Part shown: positions 34,691 through 42,712 of the stretch, piece by piece
Layout: the number at the start of each line of letters is the position of its first letter
Position numbering within the stretch: the stretch's first letter is position 1
Assembly: GCF_001570585.1 (NCBI RefSeq)
Contig: NZ_BBXF01000001.1
Coordinates: 1,295,691-1,359,690, forward strand
Reading direction: 5' to 3'
DNA from: Herbidospora daliensis
Lineage (GTDB): Bacteria; Actinomycetota; Actinomycetes; Streptosporangiales; Streptosporangiaceae
DNA: 64,000 nt
The notes under the pieces: model-generated
Seen by the model: the letters and a program-made list of their open reading frames with translations, nothing else
Databases searched by the model: none
Told to the model about the DNA's origin: nothing
Translations under genes and position numbers: made by a program

Positions 34691-37018
34691 TCACTCCGCC
34701 CTCAGGGTGCCCGCCACCGGGAGCCGGGCGGCCCGCCGTCCGGGCGGCGTCGCCACCGCGAGGACGACGACCGGCGCGACGGGCACGGCGAGCGCCAGCG
34801 CCTCGACCGGGGTCGGCGGCACGTAGCCGAGCGGGGTGCTCTCGGCCACCAGCCGCCAGAGCGCCCGACCGGCCGCCACCCCGAGCGGCACGCCCGGCAG
34901 CAGGCCCGCCGCCGCGAGCGCGGCCGCCTGGACGCGGAAGATCCACCGCACCTGTCCCGGCGTCATGCCCAGGGCGCGCAGCACCGCCACGTCGTGCCGC
35001 CGCCTGCGCCCGGTCGTGCCCACCGCGTGGGCCAGCGTCGCCACGGCGAGCAGCCCGAGGCAGCCCGCCAGCACGACCGGCAGCACCCGCACGTCGCGCA
35101 CCTCGGCGATCTGCGGCGGCAGCACCGCGGGGATCACGCTGACCTTCGGGCCGACCGCCCGGCGGAGCCGCTCCAGCGCCGCGCCCGGCTCGGCCGCCGG
35201 CCGGAGGGCGACCAGCCCCAGGTAGAGGTCGAAGGAGCGGGCCAGCCGGTCGTAGCCGCCCGGGGTGAGGAGCGCGCCGTCGTCGTAGGTGTTGGACACC
35301 CCGAGGGGCAGCAGGCCGACGGCCGAGACCCGGAAGTCCGCGCCGCCGCCGTTCCCGGTGAGCCGGATCGTCTCCCCCGCCCCGACGCCGAGCCGCTCGG
35401 CGGTGGTCACCCCCAGGAACACCTCGCCGTCGGTCGCCGGGGGCCTTCCCCTGACCACCTCCGGCCGCACCCGGCCGGTCACCGGGGACAGGCCGTAGGC
35501 GACGAAGACCGTGTTGCCCGACGAGACGGTCGTGGAGCGGGCGGCCACCAGGCCCGTCACGCCGGGGTCGCGGGCGACGGCGTCGAGCACGCCCGCCTCC
35601 TGGCGGCCGTTGTAGCCGACGAACACCATGGCCTGGTGGGTCTGGCCGAATCGGGCCGGGTCGCCCGACGCGTCGGCCACGCCGGCCGCGAAGGTCAGCG
35701 CCGCGACCAGCCCCAGGACGCCCGCGAGCGTCCCGGCGACCGGGCGGCGCACGGCGTACCGCAGGCCGACGGCGACGTGCGCGGGCAGGTTCAGCCGCGC
35801 CAGCGCCGAGGCGACGACCGGGACCGCGGGTGGGCGCGCGGTCCGCCCGGCCCGGGTGAGCACCGCCACCTCGGCCGCGACCAGCAGCGGGACGACCACG
35901 AGCGGCGGCAGCAGGACCAGCGCGTCGAAGCGGAAGCCCGGCGCGGGCTCGAAGCCGGCCGCCGCGCCGATCGGCGTCCAGAACGACGCCGTCGCGGCGG
36001 CGGCCGTGCCGAGCACGCTCCCGGCCAGCGCGGCGGCGACCGGGCCGAGCGCGGCGGCGGCCGTCTCCTGGCGGGGCGTCAGCCCGCTCGCCCGCAGCAC
36101 CCGCAGGTCGGCCCGGGACGCCTCGACGACCCGGGCGGCGTGCAGGCCGGTCGTCACGGCGGCCACGCCGAGGGCGGCCAAGGCGAAGGCGAGCACGGTG
36201 AGCGCCTGGTAGGAGGTGAGCCGGTCGTGGTGGCCGCCGGTCTCGCCCAGGTCGTCCACCTGGAGCGGCTGCCCGGTCAGCGCGGCCATCTGGGCGCGCA
36301 GGCGCGGCACCCCGGCCGACCCGTCGGCGAGCCGGGCCAGCGCGATCGAGAAGCCCCGCCCTGAGGCGCCCATGAGGTTGGCCCGGTAGTCGCGGTAGAG
36401 CCCGGCGGACGGCAGCACGACCCCGGGGCCGTCGACGCCGTCGGAGAAGAACGGCGACCTGATGACGCCGACGATGCGCGCGGTGACGCGGGGGCCGTGG
36501 CCGCCGGCCTGGCCGCCGCCCGCGTCGGCCAGCAGGTCGGTCTCGTCAGGGGTGTTCAGCGTGATGGTCACCGTGTCGCCGACGCCCTTGCCGTGGAGCG
36601 TGGTGAACCGGTGCTGGACGACCACCTCGTCGGCCCGCGCCGGGTCGGGCAGCCGTCCCGCCAGCAGCACCGGCCGTTCGAGGTCGCGCCACAGGGCGGC
36701 GTCGACGGGCGGCACCGACTGCCAGTTCAGCGGCAGGTCGTCGACGTAGAGCGCGGCGATGGCGTAGGGTGCGACCGCCTCGACGCCCGGCAGGGCGCGC
36801 ACCCGGTCCCAGTCGAGGCCGGGATCCTGGTTGGCGATGAGCGCGTGGGCGGGCAGGGTCACGGCGCGCAGCCGGTCGAGGGCGCTCTCGCCGCGCCGCG
36901 CGCCCGCCAGCGCGGCCGACACCACGCCCACCCCGGCGGCGACCAGCAGCACCAGCACGCACAGATCACGCCGGCGACGGCGGGCCTCGACGGCGAACCA
37001 GGCGGTCAGCAATCCCAC
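34691..37018 (-). CDS. FtsX-like ABC transporter permease, MacB type, without adjacent ATPase
   Basis: The 775-aa membrane protein has an N-terminal helix, a large extracytoplasmic domain, a block of three helices near residues 270-390, a further helix near 430, a second extracytoplasmic domain and three final helices. Each block matches the FtsX permease pattern (DLRVLRASGLTPRQ and DVAVLRALGMTPGQVRWIF). Such duplicated permeases pair with an ABC ATPase to export lipids, peptides or lipoproteins. No ATPase gene lies within reach here. The start is probably GTG 37018. A good GGAGG lies about 14 bases upstream, farther than usual. Confidence 0.85.
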   Translation of the reverse strand: MGLLTAWFAVEARRRRRDLCVLVLLVAAGVGVVSAALAGARRGESALDRLRAVTLPAHALIANQDPGLDWDRVRALPGVEAVAPYAIAALYVDDLPLNWQSVPPVDAALWRDLERPVLLAGRLPDPARADEVVVQHRFTTLHGKGVGDTVTITLNTPDETDLLADAGGGQAGGHGPRVTARIVGVIRSPFFSDGVDGPGVVLPSAGLYRDYRANLMGASGRGFSIALARLADGSAGVPRLRAQMAALTGQPLQVDDLGETGGHHDRLTSYQALTVLAFALAALGVAAVTTGLHAARVVEASRADLRVLRASGLTPRQETAAAALGPVAAALAGSVLGTAAAATASFWTPIGAAAGFEPAPGFRFDALVLLPPLVVVPLLVAAEVAVLTRAGRTARPPAVPVVASALARLNLPAHVAVGLRYAVRRPVAGTLAGVLGLVAALTFAAGVADASGDPARFGQTHQAMVFVGYNGRQEAGVLDAVARDPGVTGLVAARSTTVSSGNTVFVAYGLSPVTGRVRPEVVRGRPPATDGEVFLGVTTAERLGVGAGETIRLTGNGGGADFRVSAVGLLPLGVSNTYDDGALLTPGGYDRLARSFDLYLGLVALRPAAEPGAALERLRRAVGPKVSVIPAVLPPQIAEVRDVRVLPVVLAGCLGLLAVATLAHAVGTTGRRRRHDVAVLRALGMTPGQVRWIFRVQAAALAAAGLLPGVPLGVAAGRALWRLVAESTPLGYVPPTPVEALALAVPVAPVVVLAVATPPGRRAARLPVAGTLRAE

Positions 37019-37070
37019 ACGCCGACTGTCCGCCTCCAGAGGGCCGCCGCGAAGGGTGCTGGCCCCCCAG

Positions 37071-37523
37071 TCACAGCCCCAGGTCGCTCAGGCCCGGGTG
37101 GTCGTCGGGGCGGCGGCCGATGGGCCAGTGGTACTTGCGCTCCGACTCGGCGATCGGCAGGTCGTTGATGGAGGCGTGCCGGAACGCCATCAGGCCGTCG
37201 TCGGCGAACTCCCACTGCTCGTTGCCGTAGGAGCGGTACCACTGGCCGGAGTCGTCGTGGCACTCGTACGCGAACCGCACCGCGATCCGGTTCCCGGTGA
37301 AGGCCCACAACTCCTTGATGAGGCGGTATTCCAGTTCCCGCCGCCACTTGCGGGTGAGGAACTCGACGATCGCGTCGCGGCCGGTCAGGAACTCGGCGCG
37401 GTTGCGCCAGCGGCTGTCGGCGGAGTAGCCGCGCGAGACCCGCTCGGGGTCGCGGGTGTTCCAGGCGTCCTCCGCCAGACGGACTCGTTCCAGCGCGCTT
37501 TCCCTGGTGAAGGGTGGTGTCAT
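37071..37523 (-). CDS. NTF2-like protein (DUF1348)
   Basis: The 150-aa protein matches the DUF1348 branch of the NTF2/SnoaL-like fold: [36 protein letters not shown] and the Trp/Tyr-rich [23 protein letters not shown]. Members are small cytosolic proteins, often of unknown ligand. It is divergent from the ECF sigma factor gene, and its start lies 59 bases from that start. Confidence 0.88.
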   Translation of the reverse strand: MTPPFTRESALERVRLAEDAWNTRDPERVSRGYSADSRWRNRAEFLTGRDAIVEFLTRKWRRELEYRLIKELWAFTGNRIAVRFAYECHDDSGQWYRSYGNEQWEFADDGLMAFRHASINDLPIAESERKYHWPIGRRPDDHPGLSDLGL

Positions 37524-37582
37524 GGCGGCGACCTACCCGTGATCACCGTGCTTCCAACCGAGGGGCGTGGTCCGGCGTCCAT

Positions 37583-38101
37583 ATGGGTGTGGACCGATAT
37601 GAGGGTTTCCGGGAGTTCCTCCGCGCCCGGCAGATGGCGCTGATGCGGACCTCCTTCCTGCTGTGCGGCGACGCCCACCAGGCCGAGGAGATGCTGCAGA
37701 GCGTGCTGGTGAAGGTGGCCGGGAACTGGCGCGGGATCGCCCGCGACAACCCGGAGGCGTACGTGCGGCGGGCGCTGGTCAACGAGCACATCTCGTGGTG
37801 GCGGCGGCAGCGGCGGATCTTCGCGTTCACCGGGCCGCCGAGGACGGGCCGCGACCCGGGCGACGAGAGCGTCAGCCGCATCGTGTTGTGGCAGGCGCTG
37901 GCCCGGCTGACGCCCCGGCAGCGGGCCGTGCTGGTGCTGCGCTTCTACGAGGACCTCAGCGTCCAGGAGGCCGCCGACCTGCTGGGCTGCTCGCCGGGCA
38001 CGGTCAAGAGCCAGACCAGTCACGCGCTCGGCCGGCTGCGCGCCCTGGCTCCGGAACTCGCCGATCTGATGGACGACTCTGCCCCCCAGGAGGCGAAGTG
38101 A
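37583..38101 (+). CDS. ECF RNA polymerase sigma factor, SigE family of actinobacteria
   Basis: The 172-aa protein has sigma regions 2 (FREFLRARQMALMRTSFLLC, AEEMLQSVLVKVAGNW) and 4 (ALARLTPRQRAVLVLRFYED with the helix-turn-helix QEAADLLGCSPGTVKSQ). Region 3 is absent, as in all ECF factors. ATG 37583 lacks a ribosome site, and GTG 37589 or a leaderless start are possible. The stop overlaps the next gene (GTGA), whose membrane product is probably its regulator. Confidence 0.92.
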   Translation: MGVDRYEGFREFLRARQMALMRTSFLLCGDAHQAEEMLQSVLVKVAGNWRGIARDNPEAYVRRALVNEHISWWRRQRRIFAFTGPPRTGRDPGDESVSRIVLWQALARLTPRQRAVLVLRFYEDLSVQEAADLLGCSPGTVKSQTSHALGRLRALAPELADLMDDSAPQEAK

Positions 38102-39267
38102 CGACCAGGATGCACGACGAACTGGCGCGCATCGCCGCCTGCACCCCCGACGTCGACCTGGCCGACCGGGTGCTGCGCGGGGCGCGGCGCAGGCGGGCCC
38201 GATCGCTCGCCTCGGCCGCCGTCGCCGCGGCCGTCACGGTCGCCGTGGCGATCACCCTGACCGTGATCGGCATCGGGCCGAAGAGCACGCCGATGCTGGG
38301 CGCGCCGGTCGCGTCCCCCGGGAAGGGCGAGTTGCCCGTCAAGGGGGTGGGCCCGGCCGCCTACGCCTACTACGACTGGTGCGGCGAGGAGATCACCTCC
38401 GGGACCGCCCGCCTGCGCGGACGCGACTGCCTCCAGTGGCGGCTGGTCACCCGGTCGGGCGAGCGCTACCGCGTGCCCGAGGCGAGGGCCGCCTACGCCG
38501 GGCCGACCGAGAACGACTACTCGCTCATCGCCCCGCCGATGAGCGTCAGCGCCGACGGCCGGAAGATCGCCTACTTCAGCGACCGGGACCGGCGGTTCGC
38601 GGTCCGCGATCTGGAGTCGGGCGTGATCCTGCTCGCGCCGCCCGTCGTGGCCGACGCCGACATCCGGCGGAACGCGGCGCAGATCGCCCTGTCGGCCGAC
38701 GGGCGCTACCTGGCCGTCAGCGTGACGGACGTGCTCAACACGCTGACCGACCTGGAGACCGGCGAGCTCACCGAGATCCCCGCGAAGTGGACGGTGCACA
38801 ACATCGGCCCGGGTGGCCGCCCGGTCGTCGTGGGCGACACCCTGCGTCTCGGCCTGTTCGCCGGCGGAGAGGTGACGCCCTTCACCGGCGACGCCTGGCA
38901 CACCCCCGGCCCGGTGAGCGCCGACGGGACGACCCTCGCCTACCTGAGCCGGGCCCTGCCGGAGAACGGCGGCTCCACCGACCCCGCCACCGCCGACCTG
39001 ACGGTCACCACCGCCGACGCCGTCACCGGCGAGGTCCGGACCACGGTCACCGTGCGGGACCTGGCCTCGGGCCTCATGCCCCTGGGCATGGGACCCTGGC
39101 TCACCACCACCGAGGTCATGGTGCTGGCCAGGGATCTCGGCGCCCGCACGGCCGGCACCCTCGCCTTCGACACCTACGCGATCAACGTCACCACGGGACG
39201 GACCCGCGAGCTGGACGCCTACTCGTGGAAGGGCTGGTCCGGCGGGATCGTCCTGCCCGGTTTCTAG
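38098..39267 (+). CDS. Membrane-anchored propeller-like protein coupled to the ECF sigma factor
   Basis: The 389-aa protein has a cytosolic head of about 35 residues (LARIAACTPDVDLADRVLRGARRRR), one membrane helix (about 38-60) and an extracytoplasmic domain with TolB/WD40-like blades (SVSADGRKIAYFSD, ALSADGRYLAVSV, PVSADGTTLAYLS). GTG 38098 follows AGGAGG and overlaps the sigma stop. Position and topology suggest the anti-sigma or sensing partner. The head has no zinc anti-sigma (HxxxCxxC) motif. The TAG stop shares CTAG with the convergent secreted-protein gene. Confidence 0.85.
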   Translation: MTTRMHDELARIAACTPDVDLADRVLRGARRRRARSLASAAVAAAVTVAVAITLTVIGIGPKSTPMLGAPVASPGKGELPVKGVGPAAYAYYDWCGEEITSGTARLRGRDCLQWRLVTRSGERYRVPEARAAYAGPTENDYSLIAPPMSVSADGRKIAYFSDRDRRFAVRDLESGVILLAPPVVADADIRRNAAQIALSADGRYLAVSVTDVLNTLTDLETGELTEIPAKWTVHNIGPGGRPVVVGDTLRLGLFAGGEVTPFTGDAWHTPGPVSADGTTLAYLSRALPENGGSTDPATADLTVTTADAVTGEVRTTVTVRDLASGLMPLGMGPWLTTTEVMVLARDLGARTAGTLAFDTYAINVTTGRTRELDAYSWKGWSGGIVLPGF

Positions 39268-39710
39268 TTGTACGGGTTGTCGTAGAACGCGGAGCCGGTG
39301 TGATAGGTGCTGTTCGGCGGGTTGAACTTCACGCCGTCGACGACGATCGACACGTTGGCGATGGTCCCGCCGGTGGCCTCGCCGGAGACGAGGGTGGCCT
39401 GGCCCGTGCACTGCGGGATGCTCACCGCGGTGCTCGTGCCGGACAGGGGGGAACGCCAGGCGCCGTTGACGGAGGCGTAGAGGGTGGGGCGGCTGTAGCT
39501 GCCCTGCCAGCACACCGCGATCGAGTAGCGGTACTTGGTGTTCCCGTCGTCGAAGGAGATCGACCCGTAGGCGCCGGACAGCTTGACGCCCTGGCCGTAC
39601 ACGTCGATGTGCACCGGGAGGTCGGCCCCGTAGGCCGCCTGTGCGGGGGCGGCCGGAATGGCGAGGACGGCCAGCAGCGCGATGGCGAGGAAGCGCGATA
39701 AACGACCCAT
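39264..39710 (-). CDS. Small secreted protein of unknown function
   Basis: The 148-aa protein has a signal peptide (RFLAIALLAVLAIPAAPAQA). The mature part of about 124 residues is Ser/Gly/Tyr-rich and likely all-beta, with only two cysteines (AVCWQG and IPQCTG). I do not recognise the family and it shows no clear likeness to the other small secreted protein at 29031. No ribosome site precedes the ATG, but a promoter-like element ends 6 bases upstream, which suggests a leaderless message. Confidence 0.8.
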   Translation of the reverse strand: MGRLSRFLAIALLAVLAIPAAPAQAAYGADLPVHIDVYGQGVKLSGAYGSISFDDGNTKYRYSIAVCWQGSYSRPTLYASVNGAWRSPLSGTSTAVSIPQCTGQATLVSGEATGGTIANVSIVVDGVKFNPPNSTYHTGSAFYDNPYN

Positions 39711-39716
39711 GGGCTG

Positions 39717-39745
39717 AATATCTGCTAATCCACGCCTTAAAACAA
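39717..39745 (-). promoter_or_regulatory. Candidate leaderless promoter of the secreted-protein gene
   Basis: On the minus strand TTGTTT (-35, 39740-39745) and GATATT (-10, 39717-39722) are separated by exactly 17 bases. The -10 ends 6 bases before the ATG at 39710, the spacing of leaderless actinobacterial promoters. The stretch is distinctly AT-rich for this genome. Confidence 0.4.
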
Positions 39746-39746
39746 G

Positions 39747-41282
39747 CTATCTCTTCGAGGTCAGCGTGCAGCCCCTGCGAGACAGGTCGAGCCGCGAACC
39801 CGTGGTGAGGCAGGCGGTGATCGGGTAGACCTGCTGGCCGTACGACCGGCCCTGCACCGAGGTCACCGTCCCGTGCGGGCCGACCTCGCAGGGGTTGTCG
39901 TCGGTGCACCGCGCGCCCGACTCGTTGTGGGTGTTGTGGACGCCCACCACCGTGTCGCCGGCGAGCAGCGCCGAACCGGAGGTGCCGTGGCCGGGCGCGC
40001 AGTCCTCGGCGGTGGCGTACCGGATGGCGTTGCGCTGCCGGTAGCCGCCCTCGCGCAGTTGCCCGACGACCGCCTCGGCGGTGCACTTCATGCGCCGGGT
40101 GGTGTACGCCAGCGAGAGCCGGTCGCCCGCGCGCACGGGGGTGGAGGTGAGCCGGAAGACCTTCGCGCCCTTGGCCGCCAGCTGCGCGTAGGTCCGGTCG
40201 AGGCGGTAGAGGGCGATGTCGGTGCCGGTCATGGTCGCGTACACCAGCCGCTTCGCGTGGGCGGTGACCTTGGGGTAGCCGTGGCGGTCGGCGATCGGCA
40301 CCAGCCGGTCGGCGGGCCGGTCGACCAGCGCCCTGCCCGGCGCGGGTCGCTCGCCCTCCACACAGTGGCCGTTGGTCAGCAGCAGCGCCGGGTCGCCGGG
40401 ACGGGAGGCGGCGGTGCGCACCACGGAACCGACGCACTCGCCCAGGTTCACCGAACCCGCCACGTTCGGGATCCGATCGTCGGGCGGCACGTCCGTGCCC
40501 GAGATGACGCCGCGGATCCAGGCGGCGTGCCGGGTGGCGTCGGTGTAGAGCGTCGGGGCCCTGTCGCCGCCGCCGGGGCCGCTGACCACCCCGGCCACCG
40601 CCCACACGCCGTTCTCGCGGACCAGCACCGGCCCGCCGGAGTCCATGTTGCCCGCGGCGACGGAGCCGTCGCGGCTGCCGACGCACAACTCCCCCGTCTG
40701 CGCGGCCGACGGGCAGGCCGAGAGCGGCTGCACCACGGTGTCGGCCTCCCGCAACTTGGTCGGGAAACACGTCTGGTCTTGGACGTCGTCGCAGGTCATG
40801 CCCCATCCGATGATGCGGACCGGGGTGCCGGGCGGGGGCGTGGCCGAGGCGAGGCGCACCGGTGCGGCCTTGACGGGGGTCCGCAGGTGCATGAGGGCGA
40901 GGTCGCGGCCCCAGATGCCGCCCTCGTCCTGGTAGTTCGACAGGCGGTAGTAGTGGTCGACCTCGGCGACCTCGCCGCCGGAGGTGGTGCCGAGCGACCC
41001 GACCCGGACCTTCCAGCCGCGCGGCACGCCGACCTTGGAGACGGTCGGGTTCTTGCCGGCGCAGTGGCTGGCGGTGAGCACCCACTGGGGCGCGAGCACC
41101 TCCACCCCGCAGCCGTGCCCGTCCGGGCGCGGCGGGGCGGGGTAGGCCGGCTGGAAGGAGCCCATGAACGAGTAGGCGCGGGGCGACGCGTGGCCGCCCA
41201 CGATGGCCTGCGCCGGGGAGACGGCCGACAGGAACGGGGCCAGCACGAGCGCGGCGCCGAACAGGAGGGATCGTTTTCGCAT
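39747..41282 (-). CDS. Secreted tandem serine protease, trypsin-like plus V8-like domain
   Basis: The 511-aa protein has a signal peptide ending SPAQA and two chymotrypsin-fold domains. Domain 1 starts IVGG (residue 27) and has His 73 (TASHC), Asp 127 (RDLALM) and Ser 215 in GNMDSGGP. Domain 2 has His 306 (LTNGHC), Asp 355 (TDIALYRL) and Ser 436 in GTSGSAL, closer to V8/glutamyl-endopeptidase enzymes. Two features are odd. The signal cleavage would leave Ile-Val-Gly-Gly as the mature N-terminus with no propeptide, and the oxyanion-hole Gly before Asp-Ser is Met in domain 1. ATG 41282 was chosen because it gives the signal peptide directly. Confidence 0.9.
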   Translation of the reverse strand: MRKRSLLFGAALVLAPFLSAVSPAQAIVGGHASPRAYSFMGSFQPAYPAPPRPDGHGCGVEVLAPQWVLTASHCAGKNPTVSKVGVPRGWKVRVGSLGTTSGGEVAEVDHYYRLSNYQDEGGIWGRDLALMHLRTPVKAAPVRLASATPPPGTPVRIIGWGMTCDDVQDQTCFPTKLREADTVVQPLSACPSAAQTGELCVGSRDGSVAAGNMDSGGPVLVRENGVWAVAGVVSGPGGGDRAPTLYTDATRHAAWIRGVISGTDVPPDDRIPNVAGSVNLGECVGSVVRTAASRPGDPALLLTNGHCVEGERPAPGRALVDRPADRLVPIADRHGYPKVTAHAKRLVYATMTGTDIALYRLDRTYAQLAAKGAKVFRLTSTPVRAGDRLSLAYTTRRMKCTAEAVVGQLREGGYRQRNAIRYATAEDCAPGHGTSGSALLAGDTVVGVHNTHNESGARCTDDNPCEVGPHGTVTSVQGRSYGQQVYPITACLTTGSRLDLSRRGCTLTSKR

Positions 41283-41356
41283 ACGTCCCACCCTGGACAC
41301 GCCGGGCATCCGGCCGGCCGCCCCCGTGTATCAGGACGCGCTCAGAGGTGTGTCGG

Positions 41357-42619
41357 TCAGGCGGGCGCGGGCAGCCGGCCCGAGTCGACCGAGTCGAGGA
41401 CGCGGGCCGCCGCCCCCAGCGCGGCGGCGCCGTAACCCAGGCCCGAGACGACCAGGCGGCAGCCGCCTCCGCCGGGGGCGAGCGTGCGGGCGAGCATCTC
41501 CTGTTCGACGCGCGCCAGGATCCACGGGGCGAGCTTCACGTAGTAGCCGCCGAGCACGACGACCTCGGGGTTGAGCAGGTTCGCGACGATGCCGACGCCC
41601 CGGCCGAGGTTGCCGGCGAGGGTGTCGAGCAGGTCGAGCACGACGGGGTCGCCCGCCTCGGCCCGCTGCACCACCTCGTCGATCTCGGGCTCCAGCTCCG
41701 CCGGGGACACCCCGCCAGGAACGGTGCGGTCGAGCAGCGCGCCCAGCCCGGCCACCACCTCCAGGCACCCGCGCCGCCCGCAGTGACACGGCGGGCCGCC
41801 GGGCACGATCTCGATGTGCCCGATCTCGCCGCTGAACCCGGCGCCCCCGCGCCGCAGCCGCCCGTCGAGCACGATTCCCGCGCCGACGCCGATCTCGCCG
41901 GTCAGGTAGACCAGGTCGCGCACGCCGCCGTGGGGGCCGAACCGCAACTCGGCCAGCGCGCCCAGGTTGGCGTCGTTGTCGACCAGCACGGGGAAGCCCG
42001 GGTCGCGCAGCACCTTGGCCAGGTCGCCCGCCAGGTCGACGTCGCGCCAGCCCATGTTGGGCGCCAGGCGTACGGAACCGGTCAGGTCGACCAGGCCCGG
42101 CACGGCGACGGTGAGGCCGAGCACCTGCCGGGCCTCCTTCGTCATGCGGGTCACCACACGGCGGGCCACCCCGGCGATGCCGGCGACCGCCTGGCCGGCG
42201 GAGGCCGAGCCGCCGGGGAAGGAGCGCCGCCACGACAGCAGGGCCTCGCCCTTGAGGTCGACCGCGACGGCCGTCAGGTAGTCGACGTTCACCTCGATGC
42301 CCACGGCGGCGTAGGGCGAGCCGTCGAGCACGAGCATGGTGGCCGGACGGCCCACCCGGTTCTCGGTCAGCCCCGTCTCACGCAGCAGCCGCCGGTCGAT
42401 CAGGTCGGCCACCAGGCTGGACACCGTCGCCTTGTTGAGGCCGGTCGAGGCGGCGATGTCGGCGCGCGAGCAGGGGGCATTCTCGCGGACGAACCGCAGC
42501 ACGACGGCGAGGTTGGTGGCCCGCACGTCGGTGAAGTCGGCCGGCTGGGGGCCGGTGCCCGGAGCGCTTCCCTGAGTATTGGTGATCAATTGAGCCCCGT
42601 TCCGTGTCGGCCTCATCAT
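41357..42619 (-). CDS. ROK family sugar-responsive repressor
   Basis: The 420-aa protein has a winged-helix DNA-binding domain (SRADIAASTGLNKATVSSLV, about 51-70) followed by a ROK sugar-kinase fold. The ROK zinc motif is present, with His 268 (GEIGHIE) and Cys 278, 280 and 285 (PCHCGRRGCLE). Proteins of this type (NagC/XylR) repress sugar genes. It is divergent from a sugar importer and a 27-bp dyad lies between the two genes. The start is uncertain: ATG 42619 or 42616, or a TTG nearer the conserved region. Confidence 0.9.
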   Translation of the reverse strand: MMRPTRNGAQLITNTQGSAPGTGPQPADFTDVRATNLAVVLRFVRENAPCSRADIAASTGLNKATVSSLVADLIDRRLLRETGLTENRVGRPATMLVLDGSPYAAVGIEVNVDYLTAVAVDLKGEALLSWRRSFPGGSASAGQAVAGIAGVARRVVTRMTKEARQVLGLTVAVPGLVDLTGSVRLAPNMGWRDVDLAGDLAKVLRDPGFPVLVDNDANLGALAELRFGPHGGVRDLVYLTGEIGVGAGIVLDGRLRRGGAGFSGEIGHIEIVPGGPPCHCGRRGCLEVVAGLGALLDRTVPGGVSPAELEPEIDEVVQRAEAGDPVVLDLLDTLAGNLGRGVGIVANLLNPEVVVLGGYYVKLAPWILARVEQEMLARTLAPGGGGCRLVVSGLGYGAAALGAAARVLDSVDSGRLPAPA

Positions 42620-42661
42620 GCCGCATAGGCGGCGCCACTTGTGGTGCCCTGCCTTCTGGAC

Positions 42662-42688
42662 TAGTTTGTTTGGTCGTTAGACGAACTA
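42662..42688. promoter_or_regulatory. Probable ROK operator between repressor and sugar importer
   Basis: TAGTTTGTTTG and TAGACGAACTA form an imperfect 11-bp dyad (8 of 11 positions pair) around GTCGT. The AGTT/AACT arms resemble known actinobacterial ROK/XylR sites. The block is the AT-rich centre of the 93-bp divergent gap, so it probably covers the importer promoter. Confidence 0.6.
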
Positions 42689-42712
42689 ACTCTACCAGGA
42701 AGGGGGCGCTCT

